Source: 2-12-FULL-60-25 sp964638165
Lineage (GTDB): Bacteria > Patescibacteriota > Patescibacteriia > 2-12-FULL-60-25
DNA: 20,603 nt
NCBI GenBank assembly: GCA_964638165.1
Contig: CAZWYJ010000012.1
Location: 1-20,603, forward strand
Reading direction: 5' to 3'
Below, in pieces: positions 8,476 to 14,008 of this stretch (positions within the stretch are counted from its first letter, which is position 1; each line of letters starts with the position of its first letter). The notes under the pieces are model-generated. The model had not been told where the DNA came from. It saw only the letters and a program-made list of their open reading frames with translations, and did no database searches. Both the position numbers and the translations under genes were made by a program.

Positions 8476-8504
8476 TTGACTTTTTCGACTGGGCGTGATA
8501 GATT
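8476..8504 (+). promoter_or_regulatory. Promoter of the 8553 gene
   Basis: TTGACT (8476-8481), 17 nt, TAGATT (8499-8504; 4 of 6), with TG one base upstream of the -10 (extended -10). It starts 6 nt after the previous stop codon. The predicted leader is about 40 nt. Confidence 0.6.
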
Positions 8505-8552
8505 CCCGGCCATCGTCGCACTTTTTCGCACGACAATAGAAAGGCTCTATAC

Positions 8553-8843
8553 ATGCAGGTTTTGCATCTCGCCGTGTATCTCGGGTACGAAGACGTTGAC
8601 CGGATCGGCGACCGCGTCCTCGTTCGCCAATGCGTGATGGATCGCGTCCTCGCGGAAATCGGAGAACGGACATGGAGCGTCCCGACATTTCTCCGTCTGG
8701 AAGACGGCTCCTGTACCGCAGGATTCCTACGTTACTGGAGCGAATCCGAGGACTGGACGCTCGAACAGGAACTACTGTCGCCCCAGTTCACGGCATCGCA
8801 TTGCGCGGATCATGCCGCAAGGGCGCACGCCATGCTCGCATGA
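8553..8843 (+). CDS. Small hypothetical soluble protein
   Basis: The gene encodes 96 residues with no signal peptide or membrane segment and no recognised family. It is acidic overall, has two Trp in SWS-like surroundings (ERTWSVP, RYWSESEDWTLE), and Cys at 27, 54 and 83 by inspection. Support for it being real comes from its own promoter at 8476, a modest ribosome-binding sequence (AGAAAGG about 8 nt before the ATG) and a strong hairpin 30 nt after the stop. Overlapping frames in the same stretch lack these signals. Confidence 0.55.
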   Translation: MQVLHLAVYLGYEDVDRIGDRVLVRQCVMDRVLAEIGERTWSVPTFLRLEDGSCTAGFLRYWSESEDWTLEQELLSPQFTASHCADHAARAHAMLA

Positions 8844-8872
8844 ACGCGCCTCGTGTTTTCTTCTCCTACGAA

Positions 8873-8904
8873 AGACCCTGCCGAGCATCGCTCGCGCAGG
8901 GTCT
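8873..8904. terminator. Strong hairpin after the 8553 gene, no clear U-tract
   Basis: AGACCCTGC CGAGC (8873-8886), loop ATC, GCTCG, one bulged C, GCAGGGTCT (8896-8904): a 14-bp stem. Neither strand has a good T-run after it. It lies between two convergent genes, so it may block read-through or protect 3' ends. Confidence 0.5.
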
Positions 8905-8907
8905 CGT

Positions 8908-8998
8908 CGTAGTTCGAAGTTCGCATTTCGTATCTCGGGGATAAACGTCAGACACCTTCCTTGTCCCCGAGATACGAACTACGAATACCGAACTACGA
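8908..8998. repeat. Heptamer-unit inverted repeat (CGTAGTT type) at the rlmN 3' end
   Basis: Left arm (8908-8941): CGTAGTT, CGAAGTT, CGCATTT, CGTATCT, CGGGGA. The right arm (8964-8998), read on the minus strand, is CGTAGTT, CGGTATT, CGTAGTT, CGTATCT, CGGGGA. Four heptamers per arm plus a core, with a 22-nt loop between the arms. The rlmN stop TAG (8995-8993) is the TAG of the outermost CGTAGTT unit. Confidence 0.8.
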
Positions 8999-10021
8999 TC
9001 TTCGAGATTCCGTTGCCAGCTGTCCGCAGGCCGCATCAATATCCTCACCGAAAGTGCGACGATGCGTCACCGGAACCCCCTCCTCCCGAAGCCACTGAAC
9101 AAACTGCACCCGACCGGACTCTTTCGTGTGGACGAATACCCCGGTGTCGTGATACTTGATCACGTTCACGTGGTACAGATGCTTCTTATGTTGGACGAGC
9201 TTCGCGAGAGCCTTTGCATCCTTCTTGTGATCATTAATGTCTTCTATCATGAGATACTCGAGCAGAACTTTCCGATTCGTCTTTTCAAGATAGACATCAA
9301 CGGCCGCCATTAATTTCTTGATCGGGTACGCCTTATTAACCGGCATGAGCTTTGATCGCACCGCATCAGTTGCCGCGTGCAATGAGATGGCGAGATTCAC
9401 CCTCAAAGGATCATCCGCGAGTTTGAGGATGCCGGGCACGATGCCACACGTTGAGATACTGATGTGTCGAACACCCAAAGCCAAGGCCTTCGGATCGTTC
9501 AAGAGACGAACGGATTTCATAACCTCGTCGTAATTATGCATGGGCTCCCCCATGCCCATGTACACGACATTATCAACCTTCGCGTCGTGCTCCTTGAGCC
9601 AGCGTTCCGCATGAATCACCTGTTCCACGATTTCATCCGACGTGAGATTGCGCGTAAAACCCATCTTCCCCGTGGCGCAAAACGCACACGCCATAGGGCA
9701 GCCAACCTGCGATGAGATGCACACGGTATTCCGACCATTCCCGTCTTCGTGCCGCATGATAACCATTTCGATCTTCGCACCATCCGCGCATGTCAGGAGA
9801 AACTTGATCGTATCCCCTTCAACACCTTCTTCCATCCGATCGCGCGTGAGCGCATCCCACGGAACGAGTTTCGCCACATCCTCTCGGAGTTGTTTCGACC
9901 ATGACGTCACGTCCTCCCACGAAGTTCCGAGGGAGACGTAGTACGCCTGTTTTGCCTGTTCAAGCCGATACGGTTTTTCACCGCGGTCGCGCAGGACTTG
10001 TCCGAGGGCGATCAAATTCAT
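8993..10021 (-). CDS. rlmN: Dual-specificity RNA methyltransferase RlmN (radical SAM)
   Basis: RlmN methylates C2 of A2503 in 23S rRNA and A37 of some tRNAs. The 342 residues match the family. The radical-SAM iron-sulfur motif CxxxCxxC is at C108/C112/C115 (VGCPMACAFCATGKMGFTRN), followed by GMGEPMHN (156-163), ISTCGIVPG (189-197), NLAISLHAA (209-217), LEYLMIEDIND (254-264) and the C-terminal GEDIDAACGQL carrying the methyl-accepting Cys (C332). It begins 5 nt after the repeat that separates it from the DEAD-box helicase gene and is probably co-transcribed with it. No Shine-Dalgarno is visible. The C-terminal SRRS and stop run into the CGTAGTT repeat. Confidence 0.96.
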   Translation of the reverse strand: MNLIALGQVLRDRGEKPYRLEQAKQAYYVSLGTSWEDVTSWSKQLREDVAKLVPWDALTRDRMEEGVEGDTIKFLLTCADGAKIEMVIMRHEDGNGRNTVCISSQVGCPMACAFCATGKMGFTRNLTSDEIVEQVIHAERWLKEHDAKVDNVVYMGMGEPMHNYDEVMKSVRLLNDPKALALGVRHISISTCGIVPGILKLADDPLRVNLAISLHAATDAVRSKLMPVNKAYPIKKLMAAVDVYLEKTNRKVLLEYLMIEDINDHKKDAKALAKLVQHKKHLYHVNVIKYHDTGVFVHTKESGRVQFVQWLREEGVPVTHRRTFGEDIDAACGQLATESRRS

Positions 10022-10026
10022 AAATC

Positions 10027-10093
10027 TGGGCGTAGGTCGTGGGCCGTTGGGCGTGGGAAATTCCTACGCCCTACGATCCACGCCCAACGCCCA
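10027..10093. repeat. Heptamer-unit inverted repeat (GGGCGTN type) between helicase gene and rlmN
   Basis: Left arm (10027-10059): TGGGCGT, AGGTCGT, GGGCCGT, TGGGCGT, GGGAA. The right arm (10061-10093), read on the minus strand: TGGGCGT, TGGGCGT, GGATCGT, AGGGCGT, AGGAA. The arms are 33 nt each with a one-base centre, so the whole 77-nt intergenic space is practically this one element. Confidence 0.85.
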
Positions 10094-10098
10094 TTTCT

Positions 10099-11532
10099 TT
10101 ACACGGTGACCCGCACGGTTCGCGTCGGGCCAGATCCTCCGCGGCGCGGAGGTTGACGACTTCCTCCGAATTTCGACCCTCGCGCATGCGGCGGACGACG
10201 ATCCCGGCTACGAAACGATCCGTCATTATGATGAGACTGTCCGTGACGACCATCATCCATACCTTTGTCATAAATCTCATTTGCGCCCCTCTGCGATCCC
10301 CGTTCCCGATGCGCGGATCGGCTTGATCGTTCCGAACGGCCTCCTTGGGATCGTCCGCCAAAACTCAATTCCTTCTCCTCCTTGATATTTTTCGGGGCGG
10401 GCGGAAGCTCCGGCGTCTTCGAGACAGGCAAAACCATGCGCATGAGCCGCTCGATGTCTCGAACATCGCTCTTCTGATCCGGCGTGGCGAATGAAATCGC
10501 TTGTCCGCTCCGTCCCGCACGCCCGGTTCGTCCGATGCGGTGCACGTAGTCTTCGCTCTGATCCGGAAGGTCAAAATTCACGACGAGTTCGATATCCGTC
10601 ACGTCAATGCCACGCGCGGCAATATCCGTCGCCACGAGCACGCGATACTTTCCGGTCTTGAATCCTTCGAGCGCTTCTTTCCGTTGCGCGAGTGACCGAT
10701 TCGAATGAATCTCCGCTGACCGGTGTCCCATTGCGCGGATGGCGGCTGCGATTTTCTTTGCGCCATGCTTGGTCCGCGAAAAAACGAGTACCGTCCCACG
10801 ATGCTCCTCAAGAATCTTTGAGAGCAGACGGATCTTTTCATCTTTGCGTACAACAAAAATCTCCTGCGATACTTTTTCCGCAACCGTTCCGGCACGAGCA
10901 ATCTCGATGCGTACCGGCAGCTGCATGTAGGCACGCGCGATGCTCATGATCTTCTCCGGCATGGTGGCGGAAAAGAGCATAGTCTGACGATCCTTTGGCA
11001 CGTGCTGGAGGATGCGCTTGATCTGTGGCTCAAAGCCCATGTCGAGCATGCGATCCGCCTCATCCAAAATAAGGATGGAAACCGTATCCAAATGAACACT
11101 CTTTTGATCCAAATGGTCGTTCAATCGTCCGGGCGTCGCCACGATGACGTGCGGTTTCTTCTTGAGCTGGACGTTCTGCATGTGCATGGATGCACCACCG
11201 ATCAAGACGGCGGTCCGCAAACCGATAGTCTTTCCGAATTTTTGAAGCGTCTCTTCTACCTGAAGAGCGAGCTCTCGTGTGGGGAGAAGGATGAGGCCGA
11301 TCCCCTTCCTCTGCGCGAGCTGCTGAATGAGCGGGATGCCAAAAGCTAAGGTCTTGCCCGTTCCGGTCTGAGCGATACCGACAACATCCTTGCCTTCGAG
11401 TGCAATCGGGATGGACTTCATCTGAATCGGCGTTGGAACCTTATACTGAAGCCGATCGAGAATCTGAAGGAGTTTTGGGGCGATCCCAAGTCCGTAAAAG
11501 CCCGGTGGCAATGAGGTGGTATTCGTTTTCAT
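10099..11532 (-). CDS. DEAD-box ATP-dependent RNA helicase (RhlE/CsdA type)
   Basis: From the chosen ATG it has 477 residues. Motifs in order: Q-motif region (GFYGLGI...PTPIQ, about 11-36), motif I AQTGTGKT (54-61), PTREL, TPGR, DEAD (157-160), SAT (188-190), ARGIDV, and HRIGRTGR (331-338). An Arg/Gly/Ser-rich basic tail of about 85 residues (GGRSQGGRSERSSRS...) probably binds RNA. It unwinds structured RNA, likely in ribosome assembly or mRNA turnover (family knowledge). The start at 11532 is preferred over an upstream start at 11595: a TATACT box at 11544-11539 ends 6 nt before this ATG, so the mRNA would begin at the start codon, and MKTNTTSLPPGF is a typical N-terminus for this family. 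rlmN follows downstream. Confidence 0.94.
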   Translation of the reverse strand: MKTNTTSLPPGFYGLGIAPKLLQILDRLQYKVPTPIQMKSIPIALEGKDVVGIAQTGTGKTLAFGIPLIQQLAQRKGIGLILLPTRELALQVEETLQKFGKTIGLRTAVLIGGASMHMQNVQLKKKPHVIVATPGRLNDHLDQKSVHLDTVSILILDEADRMLDMGFEPQIKRILQHVPKDRQTMLFSATMPEKIMSIARAYMQLPVRIEIARAGTVAEKVSQEIFVVRKDEKIRLLSKILEEHRGTVLVFSRTKHGAKKIAAAIRAMGHRSAEIHSNRSLAQRKEALEGFKTGKYRVLVATDIAARGIDVTDIELVVNFDLPDQSEDYVHRIGRTGRAGRSGQAISFATPDQKSDVRDIERLMRMVLPVSKTPELPPAPKNIKEEKELSFGGRSQGGRSERSSRSAHRERGSQRGANEIYDKGMDDGRHGQSHHNDGSFRSRDRRPPHARGSKFGGSRQPPRRGGSGPTRTVRVTV

Positions 11533-11538
11533 TTCGGG

Positions 11539-11544
11539 AGTATA
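11539..11544 (-). promoter_or_regulatory. -10 box of the helicase gene (leaderless)
   Basis: TATACT on the minus strand in the context GCTATACTCCC, ending 6 nt before the ATG at 11532. The same GCTATACTCCC string precedes the 13347 gene. No convincing -35 box is visible. Confidence 0.5.
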
Positions 11545-11569
11545 GCTCAAAACAGCAAAAAAAGATAGG

Positions 11570-11612
11570 TAAAAAGCAAAAGCACCACGATCCAAGGACG
11601 GATCATGGTGCT
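11570..11612 (-). terminator. Rho-independent terminator of the 11667-12044 gene
   Basis: On the minus strand the stem AGCACCATGATCC / GGATCGTGGTGCT (11612-11600 with 11593-11581, 13 positions including one wobble or mismatch), loop GTCCTT, is followed by TTTTGCTTTTT (11580-11570). Confidence 0.8.
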
Positions 11613-11627
11613 TGAGCAGTAGAGCTG

Positions 11628-11655
11628 GGGCGTCCCGATAGGCATCGGGGCGCCC
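11628..11655. terminator. GC-rich hairpin downstream of the 11667-12044 gene
   Basis: GGCGTCCCGAT / ATCGGGGCGCC, loop AGGC: a stem of about 12 bp including one G-U pair, starting 11 nt after the stop codon on the minus strand. It forms a tandem pair with the terminator at 11570-11612. Confidence 0.55.
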
Positions 11656-11666
11656 GGACAGCCAGT

Positions 11667-12044
11667 CTATGGCCAGAAGAGCGAGACACCCTTCGAGGCA
11701 TTCGAGTGAGCCTCGAACATCCCGATGGCTCGTCCTTCCGAGCAGTCAATCGCGAACGCGTCGCCGAGCGACGCTGTCGCGCGATAGTCCCGGAAGACCT
11801 TCGCGGCACCACGCGCCCAGCACGCCGTAACCTCGGAATCGCGCATCCGACGACGAGCACCGGATGTGCGAACGGTCGCGTTTTCCGACGGCGTCGGAGG
11901 CGAAATCGTGAGGCGATCCTGCGTTACAGGTTCTCCGCAACGATGGTTGCCGCAACGGCCATTCCATGCCGATCGCGACACGTCCGAGAAGAAAACGAAG
12001 TAGCCGAGCGCGATGAACGCCATGGCAGCAAAAACGTGTTTCAT
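11667..12044 (-). CDS. Small exported protein of unknown function
   Basis: This 125-residue product has an N-terminal export signal: MKH then a hydrophobic helix (VFAAMAFIALGYFVFF, residues 4-19), with a possible cleavage or anchor near 20-26. The mature part has four Cys (CGNHRC pair, one in TACWARG, one in AIDCSEG), which could form disulfides outside the cytoplasm (inference). I do not recognise the family. The start is fixed by AAGGAG 8 nt upstream, the best Shine-Dalgarno in the window. In-frame starts further upstream lack support. Its promoter has a perfect TTGACA box and gives a leader of about 135 nt, and two tandem hairpins terminate it, so it is a monocistronic, well-signalled gene. 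Confidence 0.7.
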   Translation of the reverse strand: MKHVFAAMAFIALGYFVFFSDVSRSAWNGRCGNHRCGEPVTQDRLTISPPTPSENATVRTSGARRRMRDSEVTACWARGAAKVFRDYRATASLGDAFAIDCSEGRAIGMFEAHSNASKGVSLFWP

Positions 12045-12085
12045 GGAGCAATCTCCTTGCAAAGGTTCGCGAAGTCCTCGCTTCA

Positions 12086-12100
12086 TTGGCATTATGCCAA
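12086..12100. promoter_or_regulatory. Perfect dyad TTGGCAT-T-ATGCCAA in the 5' leader of the exported-protein gene
   Basis: Seven-base arms with a single central base lie about 40 nt upstream of the ATG at 12044. On the minus strand it also contains CATAAT, a possible second -10 box. It could be an operator; no regulator is identifiable. Confidence 0.4.
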
Positions 12101-12185
12101 CAAAGAGAACTTCGGGCTCAAATAGGCCAATTCCTGTCCCACTTAAGCCCAATTTTTTGAATATGCCCTTTTATCGATAATAGTA

Positions 12186-12214
12186 AGCATACACCAAAAT
12201 CACCTTTTTGTCAA
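12186..12214 (-). promoter_or_regulatory. Promoter of the 11667-12044 gene
   Basis: Minus strand: perfect TTGACA (12214-12209), 17-nt spacer, TATGCT (12191-12186; 4 of 6). The predicted start near 12179 gives a leader of about 135 nt before the ATG. Confidence 0.6.
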
Positions 12215-12364
12215 GTCTAGTTGCTAATTAAATTCCAACAAGTTACTGCGGCATAAGGGCATTCCCGCGCCCTGTTCTTCCCCCGAAGTGCTTTTGACGA
12301 AGGGGGACGATCCGCGCCCCGCGCCCCGTCCTTGCCCATTTCCCCTTTTTTGCATACAGTTGAT

Positions 12365-12386
12365 GGAATCGGGCTTTTCCGATTCC
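12365..12386 (+). promoter_or_regulatory. Hairpin in the pyrF 5' leader
   Basis: GGAATCGG, loop GCTTTT, CCGATTCC: a perfect 8-bp stem ending 23 nt before the pyrF ATG. The preceding 150 nt (12215-12364) hold no convincing gene and no clear promoter for pyrF. Confidence 0.4.
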
Positions 12387-12409
12387 GAACCTTGGAAAGA
12401 AGAAGACTC

Positions 12410-13294
12410 ATGCAAGCAGCAAAGATCCTCGAACAAGAGCCCCTCACCGTTGCGCAGCGACTCATCGTTGCGGCGGATTTCCAGATTGATCCGTCGGTCA
12501 AGTCCCGTCTCGAGCACCCTGATCCTGCTCCGCTCCGCAGACTACCCGCAGACCCGTTCTCGCCCTTCGCTAACGTCCATCGGCAGGTCCTAGGTCTCTG
12601 CGAAGCCCTGTCCGGGACTGGCGTCTGTATCAAGATGAATTCTGCCCTCCGACTCCTCGGCTACCCTATCATCGAAACCGTCCAGGGCTGGGGATTCGGG
12701 GTCATGGCAGATCTCAAGCTCAACGACATCGGCGCTACGCTCGCAACGGACGGAGCATTCCTGAAGTACTACGCGCCGGAAATCGTCACAGCCATGTGCA
12801 CCGCCGGACCGGATGCGCTCAACAAGCTCCAGGATGCGCTTCCAGATACGCGCGTCGTCGGCGTGACGGTTCTCACCTCTCTCACCGAGGGAGACACTCA
12901 CGATATCTATGACACGAACATTGCGGAGGCCGTCCTTCGCATGGTCGATCTGGTCATCAAGAAGGCATCCGTACGCAGTTTCGTCTGCTCTCCGAAGGAA
13001 GCTTCCGTTCTGCGCACGCAGTTCGGCGACGCCCTCCACCTGATCACGCCCGCCATTCGGCCAGCGTGGTCCATCGTCAACGGGGACGACCAGAACCCCG
13101 ACCGCATCGCCACGCCAGCAAGCGCCATCAAGGCTGGNNNNNNNNNNNNNNNNNNNNNNNNNNNNNNNNNNNNNNNNNNNNNNNNNNNNNNNNNNNNNNN
13201 NNNNNNNNNNNNNNNNNNNNNNNNNNNNNNNNNNNNNGTACTCGTCGGGACGCTTCTTCATACCCAAAAACAGGGCGTAGGGCGTAGGGCGTAG
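12410..13294 (+). CDS. pyrF: Orotidine 5'-phosphate decarboxylase, interrupted by assembly gap
   Basis: PyrF decarboxylates OMP to UMP, the last step of de novo pyrimidine synthesis. Visible features are RLIVAADF near the N-terminus, the catalytic DxKxxD signature as ADLKLNDIG, VVGVTVLTSL, and the phosphate-binding side LITPAIRPAW...GDDQNPDR..TPASAIKAG. About 243 residues are readable before the 100-N gap at 13138-13237. After the gap the frame reads VLVGTLLHTQ, which fits the '(A)DY-V-VG-pI' strand expected right after KAG, then runs into a heptamer repeat that supplies the TAG stop. The 100 Ns may therefore hide very few bases. The end at 13294 is tentative. The start at 12410 follows an A/G-rich GGAAAGAAGAAG; an upstream in-frame start at 12332 would include the leader hairpin and is not favoured. 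Confidence 0.8.
   Translation: MQAAKILEQEPLTVAQRLIVAADFQIDPSVKSRLEHPDPAPLRRLPADPFSPFANVHRQVLGLCEALSGTGVCIKMNSALRLLGYPIIETVQGWGFGVMADLKLNDIGATLATDGAFLKYYAPEIVTAMCTAGPDALNKLQDALPDTRVVGVTVLTSLTEGDTHDIYDTNIAEAVLRMVDLVIKKASVRSFVCSPKEASVLRTQFGDALHLITPAIRPAWSIVNGDDQNPDRIATPASAIKAXXXXXXXXXXXXXXXXXXXXXXXXXXXXXXXXXXVLVGTLLHTQKQGVGRRA
13138..13237. other. Assembly gap of 100 Ns
   Basis: Exactly 100 N bases inside the pyrF reading frame. A round 100 usually marks a scaffold join of unknown size. It lies about 30 nt from a strong repeat hairpin, a likely cause of the assembly break. Confidence 0.98.
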
Positions 13295-13331
13295 GAATTT
13301 CCCACGCCCCACGCCCTGTCCCACGCCCTGC
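13270..13331. repeat. Heptamer-unit inverted repeat (AGGGCGT type) after pyrF
   Basis: Left arm: CAGGGCGT, AGGGCGT, AGGGCGT, AGGAA. The right arm, read on the minus strand: CAGGGCGT, GGGACAGGGCGT (five extra bases), GGGGCGT, GGGAA. The core GGAATTTCC is nearly the same as at 10057-10064. It ends directly at the -10 box of the next gene. Confidence 0.85.
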
Positions 13332-13337
13332 TATACT
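13332..13337 (+). promoter_or_regulatory. -10 box of the VF530-like gene
   Basis: TATACT in the context GCTATACTCCC, 9 nt before the ATG at 13347. The expected -35 position falls inside the repeat arm and has no consensus. A very short leader is implied. Confidence 0.45.
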
Positions 13338-13346
13338 CCCCTCACT

Positions 13347-13610
13347 ATGCCCGCCCCTCCCAACGATCCCCTGCACGGAAAAACGCTCAAGGCGATCCTG
13401 GAGTATCTTGTGGAATGCTATGGCTGGAATGTGCTTGCGCGGCGCATTGATGTGAACTGCTTTAAAAACGATCCCAGTATCTCATCCAGCCTCGTCTTTT
13501 TACGCAAAACCCCATGGGCAAGGGAGAAGGTTGAACTCCTTTACCTCCACGCGATCGGCCACAAACCCTCAAAGCACGACCGGTTCAAACCGATTGATTT
13601 ACGCCTCTAA
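13347..13610 (+). CDS. VF530/DUF2132 family small protein
   Basis: The 87 residues match the VF530 family (DUF2132): DPLHGKTLKAILEYLVE, YGWNVLARRI, CFKNDPSISSSLVFLRKTPW and AREKVELLYL are its conserved stretches. The family is a small helical fold. The member from Vibrio has a solved structure and was proposed to bind DNA (family knowledge, function not settled). The C-terminal extension (IGHKPSKHDRFKPIDLRL) is basic. It sits between the repeat at 13270 and the cold-shock gene, with its own -10 box just upstream and no Shine-Dalgarno. Confidence 0.88.
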   Translation: MPAPPNDPLHGKTLKAILEYLVECYGWNVLARRIDVNCFKNDPSISSSLVFLRKTPWAREKVELLYLHAIGHKPSKHDRFKPIDLRL

Positions 13611-13631
13611 ATGAACTTTTCGTGACATCTA

Positions 13632-13660
13632 TTGACCTTTCAGTGGAAACGTGTCATAAT
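13632..13660 (+). promoter_or_regulatory. Promoter of the cold-shock gene
   Basis: TTGACC (13632-13637), 17 nt, CATAAT (13655-13660). Each hexamer matches consensus at 5 of 6 positions. The predicted start near 13667 gives an 84-nt leader. Confidence 0.7.
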
Positions 13661-13685
13661 ATGTGCATAAAATTGCTTTATTTTG

Positions 13686-13703
13686 AAACTTGTCGAAGTT
13701 TTT
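13686..13703 (+). promoter_or_regulatory. Hairpin plus T-run in the cold-shock 5' leader
   Basis: AAACTT, loop GTCG, AAGTTT, continuing into TT and AAAA. It lies about 20 nt into the predicted leader. It may be a temperature-sensitive structure or weak attenuator, since cold-shock mRNAs often have regulatory leaders. Confidence 0.4.
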
Positions 13704-13750
13704 AAAATATCTCTTAATCCGCAATTTTACCCTATTAACGATATAAACCT

Positions 13751-13951
13751 ATGCAAGGTATTATCAAGAAGTTGACCGACAAAGGCTTCGGTTTCATTGC
13801 CATCGAAGGCAAAGAGAAAGACGTGTTCTTTCATAGCAAGTCTTTGATCGGCACCACGTACGAAGAACTTCGCGAAGGCGACAAGGTCGAATTCGATGTC
13901 GAAGAGGCCGAGCGTGGCCCGGCAGCCGTGAACGTGAAGCTCGTTGCATAA
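13751..13951 (+). CDS. csp: Cold-shock domain protein (CspA family)
   Basis: The 66 residues form one cold-shock domain. RNP1 is KGFGFIAI (residues 11-18) and RNP2 is DVFFHSKSL (24-32), followed by EGDKVEFDVE and GPAAVNV. It binds single-stranded RNA and DNA and acts as an RNA chaperone. RNP2 has VFFH as in standard CspA. No Shine-Dalgarno precedes the ATG; the leader just upstream is A/T-rich and probably unstructured. The 84-nt leader and the strong terminator after the gene make it a monocistronic unit. Functionally it pairs well with the DEAD-box helicase in the same window (inference). Confidence 0.96.
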   Translation: MQGIIKKLTDKGFGFIAIEGKEKDVFFHSKSLIGTTYEELREGDKVEFDVEEAERGPAAVNVKLVA

Positions 13952-13970
13952 ACAAGCTCGCAATCAAACA

Positions 13971-14005
13971 AAAACCCGCTGCGGAAACGCGCGGGTTTTT
14001 GTTTT
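13971..14005. terminator. Bidirectional rho-independent terminator between csp and the PEP-synthase-like gene
   Basis: AAAACCCGC ... GCGGGTTTT (13971-13979 with 13991-13999) with T-runs on both strands. It serves csp on plus and the 14009-16009 gene on minus. Confidence 0.85.
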
Positions 14006-14008
14006 CTC

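Noticed and set aside
8630..8944. 104-codon plus frame overlapping the 8553 gene
   Set aside because: No ribosome-binding site or promoter of its own; it runs through the hairpin and into the repeat arm.
11706..12125. 139-codon plus-strand frame opposite the small exported protein
   Set aside because: The minus frame has a signal helix, AAGGAG site, promoter and terminator; the plus frame has none of these.
12590..13324. 244-codon minus-strand open frame across the N gap
   Set aside because: It overlaps pyrF, whose plus-strand motifs are clear, and its length depends on Ns.
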